A stretch of DNA of 64,000 nucleotides from Rhizopus arrhizus. Its lineage: Eukaryota; Mucoromycota; Mucoromycetes; Mucorales; Rhizopodaceae. The position numbers were made by a program, and so were the translations under genes. Of this stretch, positions 1 to 12,551 are shown one piece after another (the first letter of the stretch is position 1; the number at the start of each line of letters is the position of its first letter). Where the stretch lies: contig JAKZZE010000010.1 of assembly GCA_024220505.1 (NCBI GenBank), positions 1,426,001-1,490,000 of the forward strand. Direction: 5' to 3'. The notes below the pieces were generated by a model. The model was not told where the DNA came from and searched no databases. It saw nothing but the letters and a program-made list of their open reading frames with translations.

Positions 1-128
1 AACGAGACCGAACAATAGTTCTAAAGTCGAATACTTTTATTAAAGAAAGATTTCAAGGCTATTTATATTAGTTGAGCAAGACCTGAGATTAGATGACAAA
101 AATAGTTACGACCGATATGATTTGACAT
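1..128. other. AT-rich flank, nothing recognised
   Basis: No open frame, repeat or structural signal could be recognised left of the repeat copy. Confidence 0.4.
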
Positions 129-300
129 GTATAAGAAAAATTTTATAAACTGATGTTAATAATCAACTGTTGAGATGAAAGTGAAACTCGGCTGTTTAGG
201 GCAGTGATAATTATCAGGTTCTATTCTTATTCAAACTCATTTGTAAAGATTTAGTCCAGAATGATAAGACTGTATCTTATTGACATGTCAAAACATGACA
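129..300 (+). repeat. 172-bp dispersed repeat, copy 1
   Basis: This segment matches 39431-39602 over 172 bp with about five single-base differences and no length change. It starts at gtataagaaaaa and ends at aaaacatgaca, where LINE sequence begins directly. The second copy sits just upstream of a decayed gene (39612-41305), so the repeat may be the 5' flank of a duplicated gene family rather than a transposon. I see no terminal inverted repeats and no protein in it. Confidence 0.85.
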
Positions 301-2239
301 CAAGGCGATCCATTATCGCCTCTTCTTTTCAACATTGCGCTGGAACCGTTTCTTCGACATATCCTTCAAGATTCTTCCTTTCAAGGTTTCCAATTCCAAG
401 TTGTTAGCAACTCGGCCACCACAACAACCAATACCATGCCCCCTCCCTTAAAGGTACTTGCCTATGCGGATGATGTATGTGTCCTGTTGCATTCCACGGA
501 TGATTACTGTCGCCTACGCTACCATTTAGACCGCTATGGGTCTGTATCCAATGCTAAGGTTAATATTCACAAGACAGAAGCATTTTCTTTGGATGGACGC
601 TCCTACCCAGAGTGGATTGCTTTTCTAGCAGCACAAGGTATCTCCAACTGGCACGATCATTCGTCACCTAGTCCACTTCGATATCTTGGCTTTCCCCTGA
701 TTCAGTCTTTTCATCAACGTCGGTATCTAGAACAACAGTTGTTACAGACAGTGAAATCTCAATGTACTATCTACTCTCAACGTAGACTTTCTATCAAAGG
801 ACGCGTTACCATCGTGAATGCATTAATACTTTCTAAATTGTGGTATGTTTTGCGGATGGTCTATTTGCCGACTACCTTCTTTCGACGGCTCAATTCTGCG
901 ATTTATTAGTTTGTCTGGCATAATTGCAAACCTAAGATCAAATACACGCAGTTGTGTTTAGATCCAAAGTTAGGTGGGTTAGGTCTTTTGGATCCACAAA
1001 TTCAACGACACAACCTACAGATACGCTGGCTACGTCAAGTCCTGGAAGACAACCACCATCAGTCTTGTAGTCAACCTATATTGCTAGATCATATACGTCG
1101 TTTCCATTCAGGAAATACTGGAACAAGACTGGCTCTCTTTTTCCCTCTTTTACGATTACGTCCTGCTGCTCACGCCAATAACTTTATGCAAAACATATAT
1201 GAGGCGGTTGATTCTTTCGGATATGCAGGTACACAACAGACAAAGTGTACTCCTGCCACACTTCTCAGCTTGCCCCTGTCTGCTATATTAGCTATGATTC
1301 CTACTGATTATTGGATCACTCGATCACGACACAAAAAACTCAAGGTGTCTCAATTTTTTACGTATGATCACCACTTTGGATGTATACGACCCTTGTTGTC
1401 ATCTGACCAGCCTTCCTCCCCTCGTCTGGTTTCTAAGTTAAGCCGAGATATCCATAATCGAACCATCAAGCTAAATCAGCTTATCTGGCCTCATATATTG
1501 AATCAAAATCAACCATTGGGTGAAGTAGATGATTCAGCGTTCATCGATGCCTTCTGTTCGCAACCCCAATGGATCAATTACAAACCTAAACCATTTCGGT
1601 TGTCTCTAATACAGCGATCTCTACCATCATCAGCAATGTCACAAATACCAACTTCCAAGTGGTCACTTTTTTGGAAAATGCCTGTTTCGCCTGAAAGCCG
1701 GTCTTTATGGTATCGCCTATTCCATCGTAAACTCTATAGTCAATCACTTCTTTCAAGATTTGATAACGGTTTGACCTCTTCACAATGTAAATTTTGTTCT
1801 GCTAATACTGAAGACTTACAACACCTCTTCGTGCGCTGTCCTATGAAATGGAGAATATGGATAGATGCCTTCAATTTCTTTAGTCCACACCTCACTTTCA
1901 CTCAAGACGATGTATGCTCAATTCTCTGGTCTTTTCAGCAGTTTACTTTTGTTGACAACATTGATCTCTGGACTCTCAGCTGCTGTGTGCTTTCCGTTAT
2001 CTGGCGTGCCCATTGGAGACTTACTATTGACGGCTTTCCTTTTATTGATAAACAGTTGGTCACTCGTGCTATGTCGCAGTTTGCCACCCTCACAAGGGAC
2101 AGACTCGACCTAGACTAGCATGTTCAATCGCCTGCACTCTGTTCCGTTTGGTTCATACCGCTCTCAGACGTGTGACTCCTATTATAATTTATAAATAAAA
2201 ATAAACTATTTATTTACAAAAAAAAAAAAAAAAAAAAAA
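301..2239 (+). pseudogene. 5'-truncated LINE: reverse transcriptase C-terminal part with poly(A) tail
   Basis: The sequence starts abruptly inside the reverse-transcriptase domain at QGDPLSPLLF and continues through the catalytic YADD motif (codons near 460-470). It then runs into the LINE C-terminal zinc-finger region, with CKFC, a histidine and a final cysteine near 1780-1850. The frame is interrupted once, by TAG at 907-909, and is otherwise open to the stop at 2116-2118. An A tract at 2218-2239 ends the copy. This is the pattern of an incompletely reverse-transcribed LINE insertion. The protein is clearly different from the ORF2 at 61025-64000 (I judge roughly 40% identity by eye), so a second LINE subfamily is present. 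I found no convincing target-site duplication. Confidence 0.9.
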
Positions 2240-2539
2240 TACATTACTACATTATAAATGTAGCACAGAGCCCGTTACTGCATTTTGTATGTAGCGATTT
2301 GATACAGCCTTTTCGTCTCACAATATGCATATCTACGACGTACCAGTGTAGTAGTATTTTTTGCTTTTTATTGGAAGTAAATGTACTTTTTATAAAGTTT
2401 ATTAAAACATATTAAAGAATATAAGAATAAAACTAGGGCATTAGATAATAACTCGCCATGAAAATGCAAACACTGCTATTGATTTTAGCCCAGCATTCTC
2501 CTACAGGATTTAAGAAGGAATAGGCTTGTGCCTCTTTAT

Positions 2540-2924
2540 TTATTGCATCCATAACAAACGCAGTGATGGATCCTGCAATCGTCTGTGATAATAGTCATCT
2601 TCATTCTTGATATATCTATCAAGAGCATCCATAATAACTTTGACAGATTTGATTAAATGAATATACTTACAGGGTATATGAAGTGTCAGTCTCAATCATC
2701 AAGATATAAACATAAGAATAGAAGCACTTACCTCCGAAAAACAAAGCAACCATCGATTGCAGCCTATTCTGCTTCCTTTTCAGAAGAGAATGGCAATAAT
2801 TTTGTTTAGAAAGGCTTAATAAAACCGGGGGTATGACCATGTCCGTAAGTGAAAGAAGAGGACCAGAGAGCGAGACAATAGAGTTTTTTTTTTTCTTGGA
2901 ATACTCCACATACTCCTGTTTCAT
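2540..2924 (-). CDS. possible small two-exon gene, function unknown
   Basis: This is a tentative model: exon 1 at 2732-2924 and exon 2 at 2540-2637, with GT-AG borders (donor GTAAGTGC, acceptor AAAG). Joining them gives an uninterrupted 96-residue reading frame. The N-terminus is lysine-rich, the middle is hydrophobic, and the C-terminus is charged and ends in LRLLWMQ. I do not recognise the family. Support is only the splice signals and the protein-like composition of exon 2, so it could be chance. The rest of 2240-3302 shows only AT-rich intergenic DNA. Confidence 0.25.
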
Positions 2925-3302
2925 CCAACTTTTTCTTTTTATCTTATCAAGTCAATTATGATGCAAGGATTCATTGTTCTTTAACGTTTACTTGAAGCAA
3001 CTTATGCAAAAAGAGGATAAAGTATAAATATAACTCTCTCATTAAATTTCAAAACTACATCTGTCTCTTCTACATTAATATTTGTTTCAAACAGTACTAT
3101 TCTATCAAACATTTCCATGAGCAATCAATTTCCCCCCAGTCTAAATATAAGAATCACAAATCCAAGCTCAATGAGAGAATGAATATGATAAAAAATAGAA
3201 TGTACATTATTTATAGTTATTTGGTACAAACTGATTTCAGCTTTATTCATTACAAAAATATATAAATATATATACATAGTACAAACATTACAAAATGTCT
3301 TT

Positions 3303-6300
3303 TTAAATGCGCAAATTGATCTTTCTCAAGATTTCAGCTCTAGCTTCCTCATTCAAGCTTTGCAAAATACTAGCAAAACCATCCAAAGCAGCTTCTTGAT
3401 CGGCAGCGCCAAGAGAAATAATTTGTTCCTTGACAGATTCGCTCTTCAACTTACTGATACGTTGATCAATAACACTTGCACGCTTTTCAAACCATTCAGC
3501 AACATCTTGATCGGCATCTTCATAAGAGACAGTTTCGATGTCACTTTCGAACCATTGCTTAACAAGGCTGAGCATCTTCTCACGAGAGATGGAAGCGTTG
3601 GCAGAGACAATCTTGCGGAAGGTATATTCTTCGCAAAGACGACGGCGGACACGCCAGTAAAAGTAGTGACGAGCACGACGCCATTCAAGGGGCTTACGAA
3701 TAACTCCCTTGGCTTCCATACGACCCGTACGATCGTGAAGATCAGCAAATTGAATAGCCATTTGTTGGTAGATGGGCAAGAGTTCTTGTTCACGAACTTC
3801 TAATTGCTTTTGAACTTCAGCCTTTTGGTCAGCAGAAAGCTCGGCGTTTTCCAATTGCTTCTTGAGAGCACCATACTTTTCGTCCAAACGAGCCATGGTA
3901 GCCAATAATTGAGGCTTACGGTACTTGATTTCGACAATACCTTCGGGTTCAAGGACACCACCACGAGCTTGAGTATCAGCGTACATTTCCATCATGTCTT
4001 GGTTGATGGTAGGGTCAACAACTACCCAAGCACCACCACGGAGTTCACCGTTAGGAACAATGTAGACAAAGACAGGTTGCTTGTAATTTCTGAGAGCATC
4101 AACGATTTGAGCACCATACTTCAATACTTCATTGTACATATCACGCTGACCACCAGAGAAACCACGCCAGTTGGCAAAGATCATCAAAGGCAATTGTTCA
4201 CCCTTGTTGAAGTCATTGATAGCTTGGGCAGTCTTATAGGCAGAGTTAGGGTACCAAACACCACCAGCTTCCATAAAGACTTGTTCAGTAGATTCAGCAT
4301 TAGCAGGGTCAGCAGGAACAATGTTTTCAACTGTTCTGGTCTCAACAGAGACAACACCCATGGGAATACCACCCAAACGAGCACGACCAACAACAACAGT
4401 ACGAGCCCAACCACTCAAGGTTTCAACAAAGGAGTCTTGATCAAAGAAACCACTAAGCCACTTGCCATTTTCATTCTTACCAGCCAAGAAGAAACGAGGA
4501 TCAGAAGGACCCTTAGGAGGAGTGAATTCGATATCACGATCAATAGGGTCAGTACCGATGCGCATGGTAACAGGAGCGTTACGAACAGCAGGCACAAAGG
4601 ACAACCATTGAACAATCTTGTGGATACCTTCTAAATCGTTTTCAGCAGTCAAGTGAGAAACACCGTTCTTGTACATGATTTGAGTACCACCCAATTGCAA
4701 GTTGGAGGTATAAACTTCACGACCAAGGACCTTGTTCAAAGCAGGAGCACCAGTCAAGATGATAGGTTGGCCTTCGTTTTGGACAGTACGTTGACCGAGA
4801 CGAACAAGATAGGCACCAATACCTACGGAACGACAGGTGACCAAGGTGATGGTAAAGATGTCATCATAAGCACGAGAAGTTTCACCGGCAATAAGACCTG
4901 AACCTCTCAAGTTTTCAACACCAAGACCGTCCGTGTGACCAATGATATCAGTGATACGGAGACGAGTTTCGCCTTCATCTTCAATTTCTTCAACAAGGAC
5001 GCTCTTGACATCACCTTGACGAGCCAAGTTATCGTATTCGGCGGGTGTCAAGTACAAGTATTTGAAACCAGCAGTGGGGTCGGAAGCATCCTTCCATGCA
5101 GCTCTGAACTGACTGATGAGTTCATCGGCAAGACCAATACGAGCACCAGAGTTGGCAGACAAGTAGATACGAGGGACACCCAAGTGACGAGCAAGCTCAG
5201 AGGCCTTGAAAAAGACCATATCTTCTGAAACACCAAAAGAACCAATCTTGAAGGTGATATCGTTGGCAATAGCAATAATGCGACGACCACTAGGGTGTTC
5301 AGGAGTACGCAAGGTCATGATCCAAGCAACCATACCAACCGTGTTGGTACCAGGAGCACGTTCAACTTCCTGAAGGATGTTGTCTTCATCAAGGACCAAT
5401 TCCTTGGCCTCGACAATTTGACTAGGTTGCTTGAGAGAAGAATCACTCTTGCAGGCTTGATTCCATTGGTTTTGAACGGATTGACGGAAAAGTTCGGGGA
5501 AATCGTAGACGTAGGTAGTTCCCATCAAATGAGCCTTGTAACGACGAGGTTGGAGCCATTCCTTGGTAGGATAAGGGTTAGACAAAGGCTGCATGTGCAT
5601 GGAACCAGGAACCTTGTTGAGTGATTTGAGAACCCAGCCGTTCTTTTCAGTCTTGACTTCTTGGTAAACATCTACCTTCAAGATGAAACCAGAAACATTA
5701 TCAACAGTGAAACGCATAGGAATGATGGGGGCATCAGGTCTCTTGGATTGGACGTTGAAACGAATTTCGGCACCAGTAACACGGAGCTTCCAGAGACGCT
5801 TGCCGTGACGATCGACAAAGTCCTTCAAGGCATGTTCAACTTCATCAGCTTCGATAGCAAAAGTAGGGATAAAGTTGATGAACAAGTGGTTACAGTCGGA
5901 GTTCTTGTATTCGTGACTGACAATCTCAAGTGTGTCCAAGATATCGGTCAACAAGCGATCACTCTCAGAAATCAAGTAGTCGGCGGTACGCATCGAACTC
6001 TTCACACGACCAGGACGGACCAAGGCACGAATGAAGAAACGGCAATCAGAGGGATTTTCCTTGGCGACTGCATAGTAGACATGCATCTGTCTGTTTTCAA
6101 TGAAACAAGGCTTGATGTCAAAGTTGGACAAACGAGCCAATTCGAGTTGATAGGCCATGGCGGGCTCGATGTGACGGATGGTTTGATCCTCTTGGTAGTT
6201 TTCACGCTCACGGAAGGTATAGTAGTCAGGCAATTGGTTGTCGCGACAGACAACAATGGAGATACGACGAAGATGGGCCTTGCGGAAGTCATCAGCATGA

Positions 6301-9300
6301 GCAGCAATGCGCTCAGAGATCTTGGCTCTCATGGCAGCCTCATCAAATTCATCACTGGCACGAAGGGCAATGTTCAAAATATTTTCCATACGAGACTCAG
6401 TAGCATCACGCTTTTGTTGAAGCATAGGAGGAAGGGGTTCTTCTTCAAAAGCAGTCAAGATACGAGGGAGTTCGCTTTCCAAATCTTCCAAAGAGTTACA
6501 GGCAGTCATGGCACCGGTACGAACAGGCTCTTCTTCAGTCTTGTTGAGCAAGAAGGTAAGATCAGAGAAAGAAGCGATACGCTTTCCAGGATCAATGTTG
6601 TTGACAGCAGTTTGAAGCAAGAACTTCCAGGCAACGACATAGGGCTTACGTTCAAGGTTGTAAGCAACGTCCAAAATCTTGTAAGCATGGTAAGAACGGC
6701 GGCAGTAAACTTCGAGAGCAGCCAAGGCAATGTAAGGATCAGCATGATAAAAGAAGGCAGGCAAGACGTCAAAGACGTTAAATTTGGTATCAATAAGATC
6801 CTTGATGGCGTCATAGCTAGGTGTACGATATTCAGTTCCACCACCATAGACAGATTCAGTGACTGAGCTCTTCAAGATTTGGTACATTTGAGCTTGGCGC
6901 TCCTCAACAGAGGGCAATTGACAGAGAATAAGGAGCTCACGTGCCTTGAGAGTGACCTTTTGAGTAGCGCGGTTGTCGATTTCGGACAGGCGCTTCAAGA
7001 TGGGCATGAAGAATTTGTCAAGGGCGACACCGTTGGCAATAGGACTGATGAGGTCGAGCAACAAGAGCACGAGGTTGTTCTTGGTATTGACCTTGGCGTG
7101 AGATAAAACGATGGCCAAAACCTTCTCGAGATCGTCCTTGTATTGATCTCTAAGAGACAAGACGACTTCTTCTTCACGTTGTTGACCACTGAACAAGATT
7201 TCAACATCATAATACTGTTCCATCAATTGAACATAGACAGCGTATTCGTGTTCCTTGAGACCGTTTCTGAAGCGTTCAAAGATGCTGGTCAAAGGAGCAA
7301 CGGCGGTCTTGTAAGCAGTAGCTTCGGATTGAAGCTTGATGTTTTCACGAGCAAAGTCCTCAACCAACTTTTCAAACTCTTGAGCAGGGAAAGGACGCTT
7401 GGCAGCACTAGCTTCATCAAACAACTTGTGCAAGTTGGCCTCCAGACGAAGAGGAATACGACCGGAAAGAGCAGAAAAGACAGAGTTCATTTCAGAGTAA
7501 GGTAACTCGGGATTGTTCAAGACGTCGGTCAAGTCCTTGACGACAGTTTGGACAGGAGCTTGGTTATCGTAACCTTGGAGAACGTTTTGCAGAATACCCA
7601 TGGTGGTTTGCAAACGTTGAATGGGCTTGTCACCAGTGAGATAAGGAGCACCATAAGCAGGGACGGAACCACTGAAAGGCAAAGCGTGTTTGACACGGCT
7701 AGGATCATCCAAGGATAATATACCAATGATGTCACCAGCTTCAAGAGTAGCACCGGCCTGCTTGATGAATTGGACATGACCATCTTCGCTGGCAACCAAG
7801 GGCATGTACATCTTCATGACCTATTCAAAATACATTAGCTTTCTCCTACTTTCTCCTGAATCATCTCTTACCTCAATTTCAGCATATGCCTCGCCGGCCT
7901 TTACATGATCGCCATTTTCGAGAAGTAAGTTGACAAGCTTACCAGGAGAAGGACTTCTCAACTGAGTAGGATCACTTTCCTTTTCAAGAAGACATGTTTT
8001 TCCATCGATCATCATACGAGTAGCCTGGACTTCATCGCGAGAGTAGGTAGTGTGAGACTTTCCGTCGATAGAAATCAAGAGGCCACCGTCAGATAGGTCA
8101 CGAACACCAACCTCAGTCTTGGCACCATTGAGGTACAAGGTGTAGATGCTGGGTGCAGAGCGAGTGACAGTAAAGTTGAAACGAACATCCTCATAAATGA
8201 ATTCTACACTGAAAACGGTCTTGAGAGTAGCCTTGCTGGGGACCTGACCCTTTTCGAGAGATTGTTGGTACTGTTCGAAACATGTTTGAGAGGCCATGTG
8301 AGCCTTGGTGACAGCACCACAGTAGACAGCCAACATGGTATCGGGACGTTCAGCAGTCAATTTCTTGGAGATCAACATATCCAACCAACCCGTATTGATC
8401 GTGTTTTCTTCGAAATCGGGTGTTTCAAGCAAACGAATGATGTATTCAACGGTCGTTCTAAAGTCACCACGAATAGAGAGTTCCTTGAGAGCAATGACCA
8501 TGTTCTTACGAGCTTGTTGACGGTTTTCACCATAGGCAAAAATGTGACCGAATTGGGAATCAGCATATTCGTGCAAACCACCAGCAGAGACAACAGAGAA
8601 ATAACCCCAGACGTTGGTGCTCGATCTAAAGTTGAGTTCCTGCATCATACCAGAGGAAGGTTTGAAGCCTGCATCGGGGTTTTCAGCTGTGATACGAACG
8701 GCGATAACGTGTCCCTTGGGTACAGGTCGACGATGGCTGGTAAGAGAAGTAGGGTGTTCGAAGCTAAAGTCGATTTCAGAAGAACCGTTGTGTTGAACAC
8801 CATAGAGAACACGAATATCACGAATGCGGTGAAGAGGAATACCCATAGCGATTTGAAGTTGTGCAGCAGGCAAGTTCACACCAGAGACCATTTCAGTGGT
8901 AGGATGCTCCACTTGAAGTCTTGGGTTTAATTCCAAGAAATAGAACTGATCATCGTGATGACTGTAAAGATATTCTACAGTACCAGCAGAGACATAACCT
9001 ACCAATTTACCAAGTCTGACGGCTGCCTTTTCCATTTGCTCAAACACATCGGGCTTGGCGATCGTGACAGGGGCTTCTTCAATAATCTTTTGGTGACGAC
9101 GTTGAACTGAACAATCACGACCAAACAAACTGATCGCATTACCGTATTGATCGGCCAAGAGTTGAACCTCCAAGTGACGAGCGTTACCTGCGAGCTTCAT
9201 GATAAAGATAGGAGAACCAGGAATTTCACCTTGGACCTGAGCAAACAATTGTGCAAAGTTCGAGCCATTTTCCACCTTACGGATACCCTTACCTCCGCCA

Positions 9301-10100
9301 CCTTCGGAAGCCTTGATCATGACAGGAAAACCAATCTTTTCAGCAGCCTTGAGACCTTCTTCGGCTGTTTTGACACATGCTTCTTCATAAGCACTTTCAG
9401 GTACAATAACATGACCTGCGCTATCCATTTCAGTTTCAGTGATACCATCACCACTCCAACCCATTGTAGGGACTTGAGCGCTCTGTGCTACGATGGTAGA
9501 TGAAATCTTGTCACCGAGTGATCTCATGGCGGAAGCGGGAGGACCGATAAAGACACACTTGTGTTTTGATTTAGCGAGCATTTCAGGCAAACGAGGATTT
9601 TCAGATGCATGACCCCTAGTAAAATGTAAATATCTTCATCTCTCTTTATCTCTATCCTTACCATCCGGCCCAGACAGCGTGAACACCTGTTCTTTCAGCA
9701 ACATCGACAATAAGTTCAACATTAGCATAGTTATTGTTATTAGTGCCACCAGGGACTTCAACATAGTTATCGGCCATACGAATATATTCTGCATTTGCTT
9801 TTAAATCCTCTGGGGTGGCCATGACAGTAAATTCAATGGCACGCTCGTTACCAAATGTTTCATAGGCCCACTTTCTTACGGAACGAATCTCTTTCATGGC
9901 AGCCATACCGTTATTGGCAATCAAGACTTTGGAAATAACTGTATGACCTTCATGAGCTTCAACGAAATCTTTCACTGGACCTTGAGGAGCGGTTTCAAGG
10001 GAATTACCACCTTTTGAAACAGATGGTCAATACACATCACTTGTCAATTTATTTCTTGCTTACCCAAAAAATGACTCGGTAAGTTTTTTGAATCGACCAT
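3303..10100 (-). CDS. ACC1: acetyl-CoA carboxylase, multidomain cytosolic type
   Basis: This enzyme makes malonyl-CoA from acetyl-CoA, bicarbonate and ATP, the committed step of fatty-acid synthesis. The model has four exons: 10064-10100, 9662-10010, 7872-9615 and 3303-7820. It has introns of 46-53 nt and encodes 2215 residues, normal for the fungal one-chain enzyme. The biotin carboxylase domain comes first, with the ATP-grasp glycine loop [10 protein letters not shown]. The biotinyl domain follows with motif EVMKM (lysine about 713), then the long central region, then the carboxyltransferase N and C halves (for example LYLTPAEY and [12 protein letters not shown]). The ATG at 10098-10100 gives the short N-terminus [13 protein letters not shown]. 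The last intron splits the biotin motif exactly between Glu and Val. Large antisense open frames on the plus strand are shadows of its codon usage. Confidence 0.97.
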
Positions 10101-10877
10101 GTTTATATATTATGCTTGTTTATACAATTATAAAAAAAAATTAAATAAGGGCTTCCTTTGCTTGTTGATTATGTAAGTGTTATTAGTCAGGTTTCCCTCC
10201 CAGCCAAAAAAAAAAAAAAAAAATAGTACAAGTAAAGTCGAGACAAAAAGAAAGGAAGAAAAAGAGAAGAAGAAAAAAAAAATTAAAAACAATGGGCAAG
10301 GAAAGTGGATAACAACTCCGAGTTTGGGTCAATTCAACCCCACTTGGATGTCTCAATAAAATTTAGCCTTGACACTCCCAAAAGATGTACTGAGATTGAA
10401 GTGACTGCCAATCAAATGATACTTAAAGTGGCTGGTAACCCCAACAAGCGGGTGCATTCGTTGTTTATCTTGAGACAGGATGAAAAGTGATAGATAGTTT
10501 ACTTTTTCATTTGAAAGCTCTTTTTTATTATTTTAATATATTTTAAAAAGCACCTTGTTTGTTTTATTATACAATTTAATTTTTATTTTGTTTCTTTTCT
10601 AATCAATCATGAAAACCAAAGAAAAAAAGTTAAGTTGGGGAAAAAAAAATAAAAAATTTTTCTGTAATTCTTGTTTGCTTTTACTTCGTTGGGTTTGAGA
10701 GAATAAAATGAATGCCCGCCAACTATCCAATTTTACTTGTTCATGGGGCAAAAAACAAGAGGGGGGACAAAATGGGGAAAAAGGGGTTGATTTGTTCTTT
10801 TGTATTCCTTTTGTTTATGTCATTGCCAATGCTATCATCTAAAGTGTCTATTCTTTTGTCACTTTGATTTTAAATTA

Positions 10878-10911
<34 letters not shown>

Positions 10912-11082
10912 TATCAAAGCGAATAAAAATGATTTACGTGCTTATAGAAAAAAGCACTCACTCTCACATCAACAAAGGAAAAACAAAAAAAAAAAAAGTT
11001 TGTATCACATCTGCATAATATTATTTAATTAAAAAATAGAGGCGTGTGCTCATCAGCTTTATAAGAATAACTTTAAGAGCAA

Positions 11083-11126
<44 letters not shown>

Positions 11127-11341
11127 ATTCTATATTTGCAATTAATGGAATTGTCTGAATATTAAATTCAAACGAAATTCTGAATACAGAATATATTGCT
11201 TTTTATCTAGAAAAGTAAGATGAAGAGTTTATATGTCTATGTTGAATGATCTTATTGTTTACTCGACATGAATTCAATAAAGTGTAGTTACATGACGAAA
11301 TTAATTATTTGTGAAATGCTTTATTTTTAACTTGTTGACAA

Positions 11342-11381
<40 letters not shown>

Positions 11382-11663
11382 GAATAAATCGGGTAAAATA
11401 TCTTGCTTTAATTAATATAAATTAAAAATACCACATGAAATATCACATATTCTTCAACTCATAAGAAATGTTTCAACAAATAAAGTAAATTATCTTGAGG
11501 GAAAGATGGGTTAATGATTTCCCAAGGATTAACTCCGATAATTAAAAAAGGAACAAAAAAAAAAAGCACAGTTCACAAAGAGATGGTATATTTTATATAG
11601 ACACCATGTGCTTATTAATTTTTTATTATTTACAGCATTAAATAGAATTAAATAGGGCATTGT
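10101..11663. other. intergenic, homopolymer-rich; one doubtful small frame
   Basis: This is the region between ACC1 and the C2H2 gene. It contains long A tracts at about 10879-10909, 11083-11116 and 11344-11379. On the plus strand 10282-10490 is open and protein-like (it reads FGSIQPHLDV and ILKVAGNPNK). It has no in-frame ATG and no recognised family, so it may be an exon of an unresolved gene transcribed divergently from ACC1. The A tracts lack any adjacent LINE coding sequence, so I do not call them LINE tails. Confidence 0.4.
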
Positions 11664-12551
11664 TTAATAGTCAGATGGCATAAATTCATATGGACTATAA
11701 CAAGGTCTCCACTGAGGCATATAATGAGCATAAGATTGTTGTGAATCCACAGACCAAGTCGACAGACGATGTTCATCCCTTGATTTTTGATGCATCTTAT
11801 TTTCACGTTTTTGTTTTCTCCACATTTTACGAAGTTCTTTAAATTCACTTGGTTGTCTTTTTGGTCCCTAAAATAAAAAAAAAGATGAATAAAATGAATA
11901 AAGTGCGAAAATTTAACTTTTTACATGTTTCTGCATAGAGACGTGTGCGTTTAGATGATTCAAGGTACCATAAGCTTTTGTACAATTTTGAAAGTTACAT
12001 TTGTATAGTCTTTCAACTTCATGATGTTTTCTACGAGGTCTCTTTTTATGTTGTACACCAGGGATTGGAACAAATGAGAATGTCTTTTGATGGCCTTCAT
12101 TATTTATCATTCCATTATCAACAACAGAGATGGGTGGTGAAGGTAGATGATGAGAACGAACGGAATGTGTGTGAGGAAAGAGTTCGGGTTGAGTGGTTGA
12201 TGAATAAAGTGGATGCATCATGAAAACCTCGTCTTTAAGTCTATTGTGATGCTCCAAAGAAGGCATCTGCCATTTTCTGCATTGAGAATAAGGAACAGGA
12301 TCATTTGTAGTCAACAAATGAGATAAAGGAGGTAAAGAATTGTCAGTGAACTCAACAGCGGCAGCAGTAGCCATAGTAACGTTATTAACAGAATGTATGG
12401 ATGACTGTAAAGGGGAAACGGTGTTTATGTAGTGTTTATTCTTGAATGACTGTTGCTGTTGTTGAGCATAAAATGGATGATGACTTTTGTAATAATTTAG
12501 ATTAGAAAACACTTTGGGTGCTGTAACGAGAGAATTGGTATTGTTTTGCAT
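11664..12551 (-). CDS. single C2H2 zinc-finger transcription regulator (CON7-like finger)
   Basis: Exon 1 is 11925-12551 and exon 2 is 11664-11867, with a 57-nt intron. Together they give 276 residues. The N-terminal two thirds are low-complexity, rich in Asn, Gln, His, Ser and Pro, as in fungal activators. Near residue 185 comes one C2H2 finger, reading YKCNFQNCTKAYGTLNHLNAH. It is followed, across the intron, by the basic extension GPKRQPSEFKELRKMWRKQK. That finger-plus-tail combination resembles the fungal CON7-type regulators of morphogenesis; this assignment is from memory of the motif, not from a search. KKRPRRK just before the finger is a plausible nuclear localisation signal. The intron lies just after the last zinc ligand histidine. 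Confidence 0.85.

Noticed and set aside
280..300. ATG at 280 as a genuine start of the LINE frame
   Set aside because: These codons belong to the 172-bp repeat. The LINE begins at about 301 inside the reverse-transcriptase domain, so the fusion is accidental.
5661..6866. 401-codon open frame on the plus strand inside ACC1, with other long antisense frames around it
   Set aside because: It is exactly antisense to a strongly conserved carboxylase and has no recognisable domain. Codon bias of highly expressed genes leaves such frames open.
10879..11380. Long A tracts that could be LINE poly(A) tails
   Set aside because: No LINE coding sequence lies upstream of any of them and no target duplications were seen. 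A/T tracts are common throughout the window.
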